Positions 26,501 through 35,800 of a stretch of 64,000 nucleotides of DNA are shown in pieces. A model generated the notes under the pieces. The model saw only the letters and a program-made list of their open reading frames with translations. It did no database searches and had not been told where the DNA came from. The DNA comes from Crotophaga sulcirostris. Lineage: Eukaryota > Chordata > Aves > Cuculiformes > Crotophagidae. Position 1 is the stretch's first letter. Each line of letters opens with the position of its first letter. The DNA lies in the NCBI GenBank assembly GCA_013397455.1, contig VYZB01000173.1, forward strand, positions 887,793 through 951,792. Direction: 5' to 3'. The translations under genes were made by a program, and so were the position numbers.

Positions 26501-27081
26501 GCTGGGGATCCTCCAGACTTCCCATACTCTTGCTCCGAGTAGCTGGTGGACAGGTTTGGCTGACTGGAGCCTCGGCCAAAGGTGATCTGATTGCTGCCCA
26601 CTCCAGTGGCCACCTGAGCCATGCGTTCTTTGGTCTTCAAGGCTTGGGCCCTCTCTGTCTTGAGTCGCTCATCATCCTTCAGAAGCGACACCAGCTGCTT
26701 GGATTTCTCCCTCACATTGATGCCCTGGTCTTTACCATCTCGATCGATATACTGAAAATCTTTCAATGTCTGGATAGCAAAAATATTCTCTTTACACTGC
26801 TGCGCCACTCTCTCCGAACCAGTTTTAATCAGGTAATCTAAAAGAGTAAGGGCCTTGTACACATGTCGCCAGTTCTTGCCATGGTCATTCAGTCGTTTCC
26901 AGATCATGCTCATAATTTCAGAAAAGGCCACAACGTTGTAAGTCAGATCTGCTATTTCAGTCATTAATGAACTGGAGGGACCCCAGGGGTCATTAGAGGT
27001 TGCTTCCCGAACTTTTATTTCGGCCTCTGAATAATTGTTCACGATGTTCTTCATCTGCCGTCTAATAGACGAAGTCGTCAT
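8235..27081 (-). CDS. EPN2: Epsin-2, whole coding region (8 exons, 592 aa)
   Basis: Endocytic adaptor that bends PI(4,5)P2-rich plasma membrane and links ubiquitinated cargo to clathrin and AP-2. Coding exons in transcript order are 27081-26487, 17236-17124, 15625-15533, 15270-15114, 13081-12908, 11330-11238, 10346-10131 and 8572-8235. All junctions are GT/AG and the reading frame is kept through all seven. The order is ENTH (about 1-145), two UIMs (about 218-236 and 243-258), clathrin box LLDLM (271-275), five DPW plus one EPW (289-365), LVNLDSLV (458-465), and NPF at 475, 490 and 588, ending NPFLL. I assign EPN2 rather than EPN1 or EPN3 from the start MTTSSIRRQMKN and the linker GSNQITFGRGSSQPNLSTS, both remembered as EPN2-like. 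The length fits known epsin-2 isoforms. No frameshift or premature stop is seen. Confidence 0.96.
8573..10130 (-). other. EPN2: EPN2 intron 7
   Basis: 1.56 kb between coding exons 7 and 8. Unique AT-moderate sequence; no repeat, RNA or extra exon seen. Confidence 0.85.
10131..10346 (-). CDS. EPN2: EPN2 coding exon 7: second clathrin-box-like motif and first NPF
   Basis: 216 nt, phase 1 on both sides; residues 409-480. It contains RKTPESFLGPNAALVNLDSL, which I recall as strongly conserved in epsins and including the clathrin-box-like LVNLDSLV. It ends with SLNPFLAP, the first NPF motif for EH-domain proteins such as EPS15 and intersectin. The acceptor is TGTTTCAG/CT and the donor CCAG/GTCTGT. 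Confidence 0.95.
10347..11237 (-). other. EPN2: EPN2 intron 6
   Basis: About 0.9 kb of unique sequence between coding exons 6 and 7. Nothing else recognised. Confidence 0.85.
11238..11330 (-). CDS. EPN2: EPN2 coding exon 6: acidic Phe-rich AP-2/clathrin linker
   Basis: 93 nt, phase 1 on both sides; residues 378-408. It encodes STSFDLFSNLNGTVKDDF followed by SEFDTLRTSKKP. The FDLF and DDFSEFD stretches resemble the short acidic/aromatic peptides that contact adaptor appendages; that role is inferred. The acceptor is GAACAG/GA and the donor CAG/GTATGA. It is a short, symmetric exon. Confidence 0.92.
11331..12907 (-). other. EPN2: EPN2 intron 5
   Basis: About 1.6 kb between coding exons 5 and 6. 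No recognisable repeat or alternative exon. Confidence 0.85.
12908..13081 (-). CDS. EPN2: EPN2 coding exon 5: DPW repeat cassette
   Basis: 174 nt, phase 1 on both sides; residues 320-377. It holds three evenly spaced VDPW motifs (DPW at 328, 346 and 363) in Ala/Pro/Ser-rich sequence, adding AP-2 binding capacity. The acceptor is TTTTTGCAG and the donor TCTG/GTGAGA. Skipping it would remove 58 residues in frame. As I remember it, mammalian epsin-2 has isoforms that differ by a block of about this size. Confidence 0.95.
13082..15113 (-). other. EPN2: EPN2 intron 4
   Basis: About 2 kb between coding exons 4 and 5. Unique sequence, no CR1, no RNA gene. Confidence 0.85.
15114..15270 (-). CDS. EPN2: EPN2 coding exon 4: clathrin box and first DPW motifs
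   Basis: 157 nt, entering in phase 0 and leaving in phase 1; residues 268-319. LLDLMD just after the acceptor is a type I clathrin box that binds the clathrin heavy-chain terminal domain. EPW (289) and DPW (301, 314) follow, spaced by Ala/Pro/Thr linkers, and these bind the AP-2 alpha appendage. The acceptor is GCCCTCAG and the donor TTTG/GTAAGA. Confidence 0.95.
15533..15625 (-). CDS. EPN2: EPN2 coding exon 3: second UIM
   Basis: 93 nt, phase 0 on both sides; residues 237-267. It encodes EERLRRGDDLRLQMALEESR, with the UIM core LQMALEES, and then a basic IKIPKKKE tail. The acceptor is TTTGCAG and the donor GAG/GTAGTG. Because both ends are phase 0, skipping this exon would remove exactly one UIM without a frameshift. 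Reading on into the intron stays open for 18 codons before a TAA. Confidence 0.95.
15626..17123 (-). other. EPN2: EPN2 intron 2
   Basis: 1.5 kb between the two UIM-encoding exons. Unique, AT-rich in the middle. Nothing else recognised. The next intron (15271-15532) is only 262 nt. Confidence 0.85.
17124..17236 (-). CDS. EPN2: EPN2 coding exon 2: first UIM
   Basis: 113 nt, entering in phase 1 and leaving in phase 0; residues 199-236. It encodes a Ser/Pro/Glu linker, then an acidic patch EEE followed by LQLQLALAMSREVAEQ, a classic ubiquitin-interacting motif with the Ala-x-x-x-Ser core (ALAMS). The acceptor is CTCCAACAG and the donor CAG/GTCAGT. The motif would bind monoubiquitin on cargo. Confidence 0.95.
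18035..18510 (-). mobile_element. CR1 LINE, 3' fragment (antisense to window)
   Basis: The plus strand reads the reverse of a CR1 3' end. It starts at the terminal short repeat (ATCATGGAATGG), then CAACCCCCTGCCATGG, CACCTCCCATTGGATCAAGG, CATCCAACCTGGCCTTGAAC, and later CCAGGCTGAACAACCCCAAC and TGGACTTGCTCCAACAG. These are well-known avian CR1 consensus blocks. The copy is truncated at its 5' side, as is usual, and has no coding capacity. It lies inside an EPN2 intron in the gene's own orientation. Confidence 0.93.
20408..20462 (+). repeat. G/T-rich low-complexity tract
   Basis: Runs of G and T only (GTTGGGTTTTTTTGGGGTGG, then a T-run and GGGTTGTTTTTG) over about 55 nt inside an EPN2 intron. 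The strand bias is strong. Confidence 0.6.
24552..24595 (-). mobile_element. CR1 LINE, very short 3' tail
   Basis: TATCATAGAATGGTTTGGGT followed by TGGAAGGGACCTTACAGATC is the extreme 3' end of CR1 in reverse. Only about 45 nt remain, an extreme 5' truncation on insertion or a remnant of later deletion. Confidence 0.88.
26487..27081 (-). CDS. EPN2: EPN2 coding exon 1: ENTH domain and linker
   Basis: Encodes residues 1-198 plus the first base of codon 199. The start is the ATG at 27081. It matches the family N-terminus MTTSS and has A at -3; the frame stays open for about 12 codons upstream but that stretch does not look like epsin. Residues known to contact the inositol head group in epsin ENTH domains are all present: R8, K11, R25, N30, R63, K69, H73 and K76. 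Helix 0, which inserts into the membrane, is the N-terminal SSIRRQMKNIV segment. The donor is GTAAGT at 26486-26481. The whole ENTH domain lies in one exon with no intron. Confidence 0.97.
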
Positions 27082-27260
27082 TTTTATTTCCCTTTTTAAC
27101 AAGGCAGATCCCAGCACACAAAGGAAAAAGGGCTATATTTGCTCTTCTGTGAACACTGCTGAACTGCGAAGGCTCCGTATCAGTGGCTGATTTGTAACAC
27201 GCTCCACTACAACCATTTCCCCTCTTCAAGAGGACGACACAAGAAAATGAAAATCATCAC
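27082..27260 (-). other. EPN2: EPN2 5' UTR part of the ATG exon
   Basis: Upstream of the ATG on the minus strand is a strong acceptor: a long pyrimidine tract ending TTACTCAG with the exon starting at 27260. A branch-point-like GACTAAC sits about 30 nt before the AG. This shows that at least one further noncoding exon lies to the right. The 179-nt leader is inferred from the splice signal, not from a transcript. Confidence 0.75.
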
Positions 27261-30200
27261 CTGAGTAAGGAAAGAAAACAAAGCACGTTAGTCACCTCTC
27301 AAATGATTCCTACATGGAAAGCAATCTACCATACGCCGTCAAGAAATTCTGCTGGAATTAACTGATGAGTTTTCTCCCTGAATTTATTCGTGACATCCGA
27401 TTTTGTAAACAACTTGCTCTTCTCACCAGCAATATTAAACACTGAAGATTAAAAGTCTGAAGTGCTGAACGAGACAAAGACAAGGTGATACCCACGCCAA
27501 TGCAAATGCAAAATTTTAAAAGCAAAACAGAAACAAAGTCCAAGAAACAACTTTTGGATTCCAACAAGGCAAAACCTATGTAGGATTTCTAATATCAGAA
27601 ATTACAATGATAGCTTGAGATGAAACTACCTCAGAAATCCTATGCTTGGCAGCCATCAGCTTCCCCTCTACCTGCACTCTGCTATGTTGCTGTAGGAATA
27701 AGCGTACTGAGAGAAGAAATAAACTCCCTAAATATTAACCATTTTTTTCCTGAAACCTTAGGTAAGTTTAAAGCGCCCTTAGTTTCAAGGCAGAGGTTTG
27801 AACAGTGCTCTGCATTCAGCTGAGGCCCAGGGAAGAGACATGAGCATCAGAACAACGCACTCCCACTCCAGGCGATCGCCAGTGCCAAGCAGATTAGAGT
27901 GGAAAGTTTTTTCCCAAATACATTTACTCTGCCCATTTGACAACACTCGGCAAATCAACCATTTCTGCTCCATGTGTCTTTCACACAGGACAGAAAAATT
28001 TCTAATCATATGAAAATGGAATTGTAAAACCAAAATGACTGGCAAGAAACCCCAACGACAAGCTATGGAGCTGGAAAGTTGTTTCGGCTATTTATTTAAG
28101 GTCACTGCTTTGAGTAAATAGAGGCCTATTAAGCTTTGGAATACATTACTTGAGTAAATTGGCCAATTCTGCTATTACATTAACACAGAATAGTCTTTGC
28201 TATTCAACAGTCACATGAACACCACCACTGACTCCAATGGACCTCGTCACGTGAACAGAGGTACCACATTTGACATGTCCTCCAATAACATTTCTCCAAA
28301 CACTCTGAAGAAGCAACAGTACCACCTACAGAAAGATGTAAAACACATTTCAAGAATAATATTGATATCATTCTTCAAATTACTACTTGGCCATCTAGAA
28401 TGAAGGCAGAATTAAGTGTCAGCTTGGACAAAATGCAGTTCTAGAACAACTTTCTCAGCATAAAGGCATAAACCCTTCCCAGAAAACTATTTTGGACAAG
28501 TTAAATGACCAGACTACGTCCAATGAGTCACTGTGTTTTATATTGTTCCACTAAGGTTAATTTTTGGCAGAATAAAAATTTTTCACTCTTTTAGAAAATT
28601 AAATATTTCACTGGCATGATTCCTTACCTGCACATCTTTGACTCATGAAAACAAGGGCATTTAATAAGAATCATTAATGTCCGCTTTTTCATTTTCTTGA
28701 TGGAAAGACAGGCTGTCTAACCCTATTCTACTTTTAGCCCACTAAAAGCAATTTTACCCTAAATTTCATTTTACTCTGTAAAAACACAAAGGATGACTGG
28801 GGCAGAAAGAGGATTGATTTTTTTTATTCCCCCTCCCAGTCCAGTTGTACCAACATCTGAGATAACTATTTTGGCAGTAGCAGTAACCCTCACCAAGATC
28901 TCTGTACTTCTCTCCATACCTGCTTTACAAGCTCTCTGCTTCCACACCACACAAAAAGGACGTGTTTTACTTCATTATTACAGGCTGTGAAACACCATAA
29001 CAGCCTGTCTTACAGTTAAAGAGATCAAAAAGCCAAATATCTGTACTGTATATAAGTGACAACCCATTTCTAACGCATGATCGAATACTTTCTATGGAAG
29101 TTTAGAAGTTTTTTTCCAGGGATCTCGATGAATTGACTTCTCACAACAAACCACAAGGAAGCACAATGCACTTGCAACTGCAGCAAAAATCTGAGTTTGC
29201 CACTGTCCTGTTAAAAATGCAAAGAAAGCAAAAAGTAAGACTGGTTGACTGAAGCTGCTGTTCCTTGCTAACAGGAAAAAGGCGATCGGCCTGAACAGGT
29301 TTCTTTAGAAGAGTAAGCAGAGAGAGGAAGGGGAGTGGCTCTTCTTAGTCAGTCTAGGTGAGCCTGCCTCATTTTCTCTCCCCCTGTCCCTACAAGCCAT
29401 TCTGTTTTATAAGCAGCCTGTCAACTTCAAATAGACAGAATAGCAAATGCATCATCCTGTAGACAAGGAGGCGAAGGCTTCCTGTGCTATCACAGGTAAC
29501 CTAGAGGGGAACAACCCATTTCCCTCTTTCCTATTCCAATAGTTCCATTACACAAATACCCCGGTGAAGTCTCACAGTGCTTTTTTAGATACAATGTGCA
29601 GACAGAAAGGAATTCTTTACTGAACTTCAACAGGTCTCCCGCACAAGAGATTAAATTCAGTAAATGAAATCTACATGAGAAAACCATCTTCAATTTGCCA
29701 AGACTAACACAGAAGTGAGGCCAAGCCACAAAATCCCTAATAAACTTAGTTCAAAGGGAGAGCCATACAAGCCCACCTATGTACAGGCTTTCAGCAGAAT
29801 CCACTCACATCTCTGGAATGTAAAACTCAAATCAGGGTTTGTCTGCACTGATAAAACGCCCTTCCTATCAAGCCTGAAGGTAAATATATACAAAGTCCAG
29901 TTACGTACAGACTGGAAATATCTTAAAAGTTTTTAATATCAAGTAGGCAATAAAAAGTGTGAAAATTAACATTACATATAAGTTCACCAGAAATGCACAA
30001 AAAATTTTAACTAACAGTATTAGAGGCAACATATATAAGATAGATTACACATTTACTGGAAGTAACATGCATTAAAGTGAATTTTTGGAAACAGTTCTTA
30101 ACTCAGTCATTTTGTGATTTCAAGGCAGCCTCTACCATATCCCCTTGCATGAAATACATGAAAAGATAACTACAAGTTTTCATCCCAATATTCATGCAGC

Positions 30201-32784
30201 AATTACACAAATATTTTTCTGGCCATCACCAGAAGATTCACCCATAGAGCTCAAGCAGCTCCCTTCCTCAGTTCATGGTACAGCCTTCATCGATGGTGCA
30301 GGCAGCTGAGAGGCCAAACCCCCCGCAATCCCCAGGGCACAGGCCAGCTATTCCCATCCAGCCATGCTCCTAAGCAGCTCTGTATTATGAAAACACAGCC
30401 TCAATATTGAGGGATCCAAACAGTACCACTGGGATATCTGCACCCCACTATAACTTCAAAGGAATGCAAGTGAAATGTAAAGCCTTAAAGGGCCACCAAG
30501 AGCCTCTCCCACCCATGTCATGCTGAAGCAGCAGCTATGAGAAGTTCCAATCTGTCACAAAGCTGAAGCGTGTGCTTTACCTCTAGAGTGTGGATACACA
30601 CAAACAGCTGGAGACCAGCTCTCCTTGCTATCAGGACTGAACTACAGAGGAGTGATCCCTGGGACCCGTATTCCAGGGTAAATCTGAGAACCCAGGGCGT
30701 GGAGGGTGCTTCTTGCCAGCCTGCAGTCAGACTAAGAGGACAGCTGTGCCCCATGCTGACTAAGGGAGAAGTGCTCCAGACAGACTCCAACACCACACCT
30801 GCACAGAGCAAAGGGCACACACTCAAACACAACCCCATCGTAACAACAGGTCATCTTCTATTTATAGCAAAGAATTTTTTCCCCACTGCCTGACACTCTA
30901 AATTCACATCCTAGTTTTCTTGTGTACAAATCCCCATCCACTGTGTTTTTAGAAACTCCTTCTCCACAAACAGGAACGAGAAATCTTTGCCAAAAAAACC
31001 CAAGCACAAGCCTCTATTTAAAATTCAGGAATATAATACTCCAGAAAAAAATGATAGCAAAGGCATTTTTCTTATAGTGGATCACACACTGCTAGAGAAA
31101 TTTTCAAGCTCAGTTCATTCCCTTGCACATTTTTTTCCCTACTTAGAATTTTGACAGAACAACTGGATACCCAGAGGATATCATTACACTGCCCATGGTA
31201 TAATATCCTGCTGTAATGCAAACATCATTCTCAAAACCAAACAGGAAGAGGGGCAACTGTACATTGTGGTCACTTGGAGAAGAACATTAAGAGAAGCAAA
31301 GCAGCTTGGCACTACACATAAAAGCCAACAAGCAGCACACTTATTAGCTCTCTCTTGCAATTGTACGGCAGAGAAAACAGCAATTCATGTGAATAAACCA
31401 GTAAAATGAAGACACTGCGATTACCATCAATGCCCTTCCTCAACCTTCAAAATCATTGAGGAAATGAGTTACAAACACAGACTGGCAAATAGTCTGAAGA
31501 ACAGGGTTAACTCAAGAAGAAAGGTTTAATTTCCATTTTTCACAGCTTAAATGCTTGTCTCCCTTAGTATAATTTCTGAGAAGAGGAAATGGTTCAAAAT
31601 TAAAAGTTTTGGAAGCTTTCCACTCCCTTTTACAAATGAGAGAACAAGGTCAGCTTTCACAGGCAGCAGGTGGCCAAATTATTTCTTTATTTAAAGAGTT
31701 AATACTGGAAAGATAATTCTCCTTCAAATGTACGCATATTCAATTAATCCTAAGGTTAGATTCCACACTGATCTTATACTCATGCCTCAGACTCTCAGAG
31801 AAAAAGTAACTCCAGCTCCTAGAGCCACCGAGCTGAGAACAGATTCTCACACACAGATTTGCTTAAGTTTGCTCTATGACACCTCTTCTTACTACCCACC
31901 TACTAAAATTACCAGGGAGCATTTGAGCTCAACAGGGATCTTCCTTCCTTACTCAGAGTCTACAGAAAGGGGAGACACAGAGCACAAACCAGACTTCCAT
32001 CTCACGGCCGAGAACACGGCAGCGCTGCCTGACCACTTGACTCTGGGACCCGCCAAACCAGAGTTGCCGGTGCTGTGACATCTGCGGCTACCTTTGCCAT
32101 CACAGCCTGTCCCGCAGCTGGAATTACTGACAGTGTAGGGAGTAGAAGCAAATACGTTCCAAAGTGGTACAGCCTCTACAAGAGCCAGGCAGATCACCAC
32201 AAACAATCCAAATCCAACCTACACTGGAGGTCTAATTTTAGGATTACAAGCTTTGACAACACCTCTTTAAAAATAACACATTCCCTCTCCTACAGCTGGG
32301 TCAAGGACCATCAGCAGTGCCACCTGTGTTTTATGCAGCAGACCACAGGTTACTTTTCAGTAGGGATACAGGAAGTACCAGGCACGCAATGAATAACAGA
32401 ATATTGCAGAATTACAAAACAGCATAAGGTCAAGCCATTACGCACTGAACCAGAAATTCTAAATGCAAATTAATCCAACACAGCAGCGAAAATACCTACC
32501 TAAACTCTCAAAAGGAATTTGTTCTCTAGGGATTACCTACATGAATGAAAGCACTTTGTCTTTTATTCTCAAAAATAGAGAAGAAAAAAAAATCATTCTG
32601 TGGGCCATAACAATCTGCAATAAATTCAGTTTACCAGGGACACCTGAGTAGCATTCTCAACTGAATTACAGACAGTAGGACACACTTTTTTCAAACTTTC
32701 ATTTTGGAAGGGAGAAAGATCTCATTCTTGCCAGAGGATGTATCTTAGAATCCATTACTAATTAGAGCAGTTCAGCCTTGTCAC
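27261..32784 (-). other. EPN2: EPN2 5' intron, nearer part
   Basis: Runs right from the acceptor of the ATG exon. Unique sequence; no coding exon, CR1 copy or RNA gene recognised on either strand. Confidence 0.6.
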
Positions 32785-32887
32785 TTAGGCTGCTTGCTGG
32801 ACGACAGACAACAGCCAAAGGGAAGCCATTGTATCTTCTCTCCCAACAGCTGAGAGTCCTGATAGATCTGCCTGAACACGGGAGGAA
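32785..32887 (-). other. Candidate EPN2 5' noncoding exon
   Basis: On the minus strand TAACTAAC, close to the ideal branch point, lies about 26 nt before TATTATTTGCAG, giving a well-formed acceptor with the exon starting at 32887. A weaker donor, TAA/GTGACA, would end it at 32785 (103 nt). It contains a short upstream ORF, MASLWLLSVVQQAA then TAA. The donor has A at -1, so the far end is doubtful. There is no transcript evidence. Confidence 0.2.
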
Positions 32888-35800
32888 CTGCAAATAATAC
32901 AATGTAAATGTTGTTAGTTATGTTCTTTAAGCCACAGGGTTTTCTTATGCAATTTTAATTTTTAAAATTCAAAACTGACAAGAACTACTATATCCATACA
33001 TAACTCTTAAATACCAGATTTGATATTTTGGGAAGGTACCTGCTACTTACTTACTTAACTAACTACACAGTTATTTCATTAACTTAATTCACTTTGCACT
33101 GCATTATTATGAAGCAGATGTCACCATGAGCAGTTTCTCCTACCCACCCACACACTACAGACATGCAACCACATTCAAAGAATAGAACAGCATCTGCAAA
33201 GCTATATCTGTCCATACATCCAGGACACCACTGTTTTCTTCAGTTAGGTGCACTGGCTGCTAGCAAGAACTACAAGCCTGTAAGGAAAGTGGAGAGGATT
33301 TAATATCCTACCTACATTCATCAATGTCCATTCAGAGCATAAAGCCTTAAGTGCCATCCCCACAGCCATCATGCTCGCACACCAGTCAACAAAAGTCAAC
33401 ACATGGCCTTAATTCAACCATCGTAACTGGCAACAATTAACATAAGGTTACTTTAACCCTCAGAAATTAAGCTGGATGCAGTTGTATGCTCACGACTAAT
33501 TAAGTTGCTATAAAATTCTGAAGCAGGTACATACACCCTAGAATCCTCTATGCACCCTGCCAGAGAACGTGTTGGCCTTACCCCTGCATTTTGCACTAGG
33601 TTTTCCTGCTCTGCAGCCAGGCACAGAGAGGAACTGCAGACGTGGCTTCATGTTACACTGGATTCTCAGTTGGCTGAAGGCTGCTACAGAAGGCAGCGTC
33701 CCACTCCAACCTGCACTGCCACCTCCCTGCCCCTCACACCAGATCTGGAGATAGAATCGGTTGGGTGAGCTGATCTGACAAACCGGGAGAGATGGATAGC
33801 TGTGCTTTCCGACAGATCAGGTCACCAAACCAATTAATCCCAAGGTCACTCTAATTACTTCGAAGTACACCACAAAGAAAGGCAGTAACATTCCTTTCAA
33901 CAGCAAACGACAGTTACATTTCACAAGGCAAAATGTATAAAGCTCACCCTGAAAGCTCAAACTGATGGTGCAATTAAAGATGATGGTTCAGACCTGGAGT
34001 TGGCCTTCGGCAGGTACCACCATGAGAATTGCATACAGTGGGGTTCCTGAGAAATCACCTTTTACTGTCCAGCTGCTGGTGACAGCAACACATTCCTTTT
34101 GTTTCATGTTAAAGACAGCCACAGAAAAGAAGAAAATCTGGTCCTCTACTCTTTCAAAATTGGCTAAGAGTAAAACCTTGGAGCTGTCTTTTTACATGAT
34201 GGCTTCAGCTCTCTGCCCCCTAAAGCTGTTCAGCTTTCCCTCTTATTCCTCTGTATCTTCATCATACTGTACACACCAGTTTCCAACCACTTTTCCAAAC
34301 AACGCTACCACTTTTCTCTTCCTAACAGAGTTGTCTCATGTACCTAGCATCGCCACTTCAGAAGGAAAGGCAATTGCATCCCAAAGGAGAGCAGCAAGAC
34401 AGAAAGTACGTGCAGTGAGAGGAGAGGGCACAACAATCCTGCCTGGATTTAGACTGGGTTATGCTCACTACAAAACAGCACTCAAAAATACCACCAGTCA
34501 CTTTGGTCTGCTCCTGTGCTGCCCTAGTTCCTGATTTTGAGCTGTTTTCTTAAGTTCATCCCCTCTGATGAAAGGGAATCGCTAAAAGATCAACAAAAAA
34601 TACCAGTACATTTGATAGAAGGATCTTTCATCATTACATTACTTAAAATTTGACAATTCTTTCTTTCAGGCACTAATAAGAATAATCGCTACTCACAAAT
34701 GCAAAAATTTATTATTATTATTTTGTTGATTTTTATGGAATTAAAAAAAAAATCTGGTTTGAAGACACCAGCAAAACTCACGTTCTCCCATGGAGCTGTA
34801 CAGAAATTTTCAGCTGCTATCGTAACAATTCCTCACGTTTTCTCAATCTATGCTTCAGCAGGAATTGTCTACCTACTCTCTTATTTATTCTGGATATTTA
34901 GACGGAAAATTATTTGAGTGGGAGTTAGCATGCTCTTCTCAAAGAGGATGACAAACACTTGTTACTAAAAAGTATCTGGCCCTGTTCCTTTGTTAAAGGT
35001 CATTTTCCTCCAGTTGACTCTTAAAGAAAACACGTTACATCCTCTCAGCTTTGATGCCCTGCAATGAACAACTCTGCACCTGTCCTTGTGAATCCAGTAT
35101 CCTGTAAGAAGTCCACGTGCAGAAGACAATACCTACCATGTGCAATCTAAAACTCAAGCCTCTGATGTTTCTGAAGCAGCTGATTATAGCTTGGGACATG
35201 TAAAAAAAAAACCGAGAAAATCCGCTGTGTAGCACCACTCCCATCTGCACCTCCCAGAGCTGCCCAGTATCCCTGCGCTGTTGATTATTCTTTTCACCAC
35301 TGTTTTAACGTAAGTCATTAAAAGCATTCTCTCTCCTCAGATTTATAAACAGAACATGAAAGTGACTTAAAACCTCACCCACTCCATTTTCTAATCTTTT
35401 TTTCAAGAGCATTCCATCTTGTCCAAATGCACAGAAGACAACCTAGCCCATTAACACCCATCAACTAACAGAAGGGTAATGAATTCATCAATACTGCTAA
35501 AACGCGTGGGTACAGTATCATGCTGAATCATTTAGTAACTACATTTGCAGCAAGAAGAGCTCAAACAACCCGCCTTTCACTGTCAGCAACCATCTTCCTG
35601 AAGGAGGAAAAATGAATATATTAAAATCACCCTGAATTTTTGTTATCCCTCCTGAGGAGGCTGGTAGTGTCTCTACACACCAGCATTTCCATGCTGATCA
35701 AATCCTGTTGGATGCTGCTCCGCCCTCGACATCAGCTTCCTTGGACAAGCCACCTGCACACCTGAAAGAAGCTTTCATTGCTTATTTTTCTGAAAATGAC

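Noticed and set aside
33965..34534. 189-codon plus-strand ORF in the EPN2 5' region
   Set aside because: Begins in repeat-free AT-moderate DNA without a supported promoter or splice signals; Ser/Thr/Phe-rich with no family match that I know.
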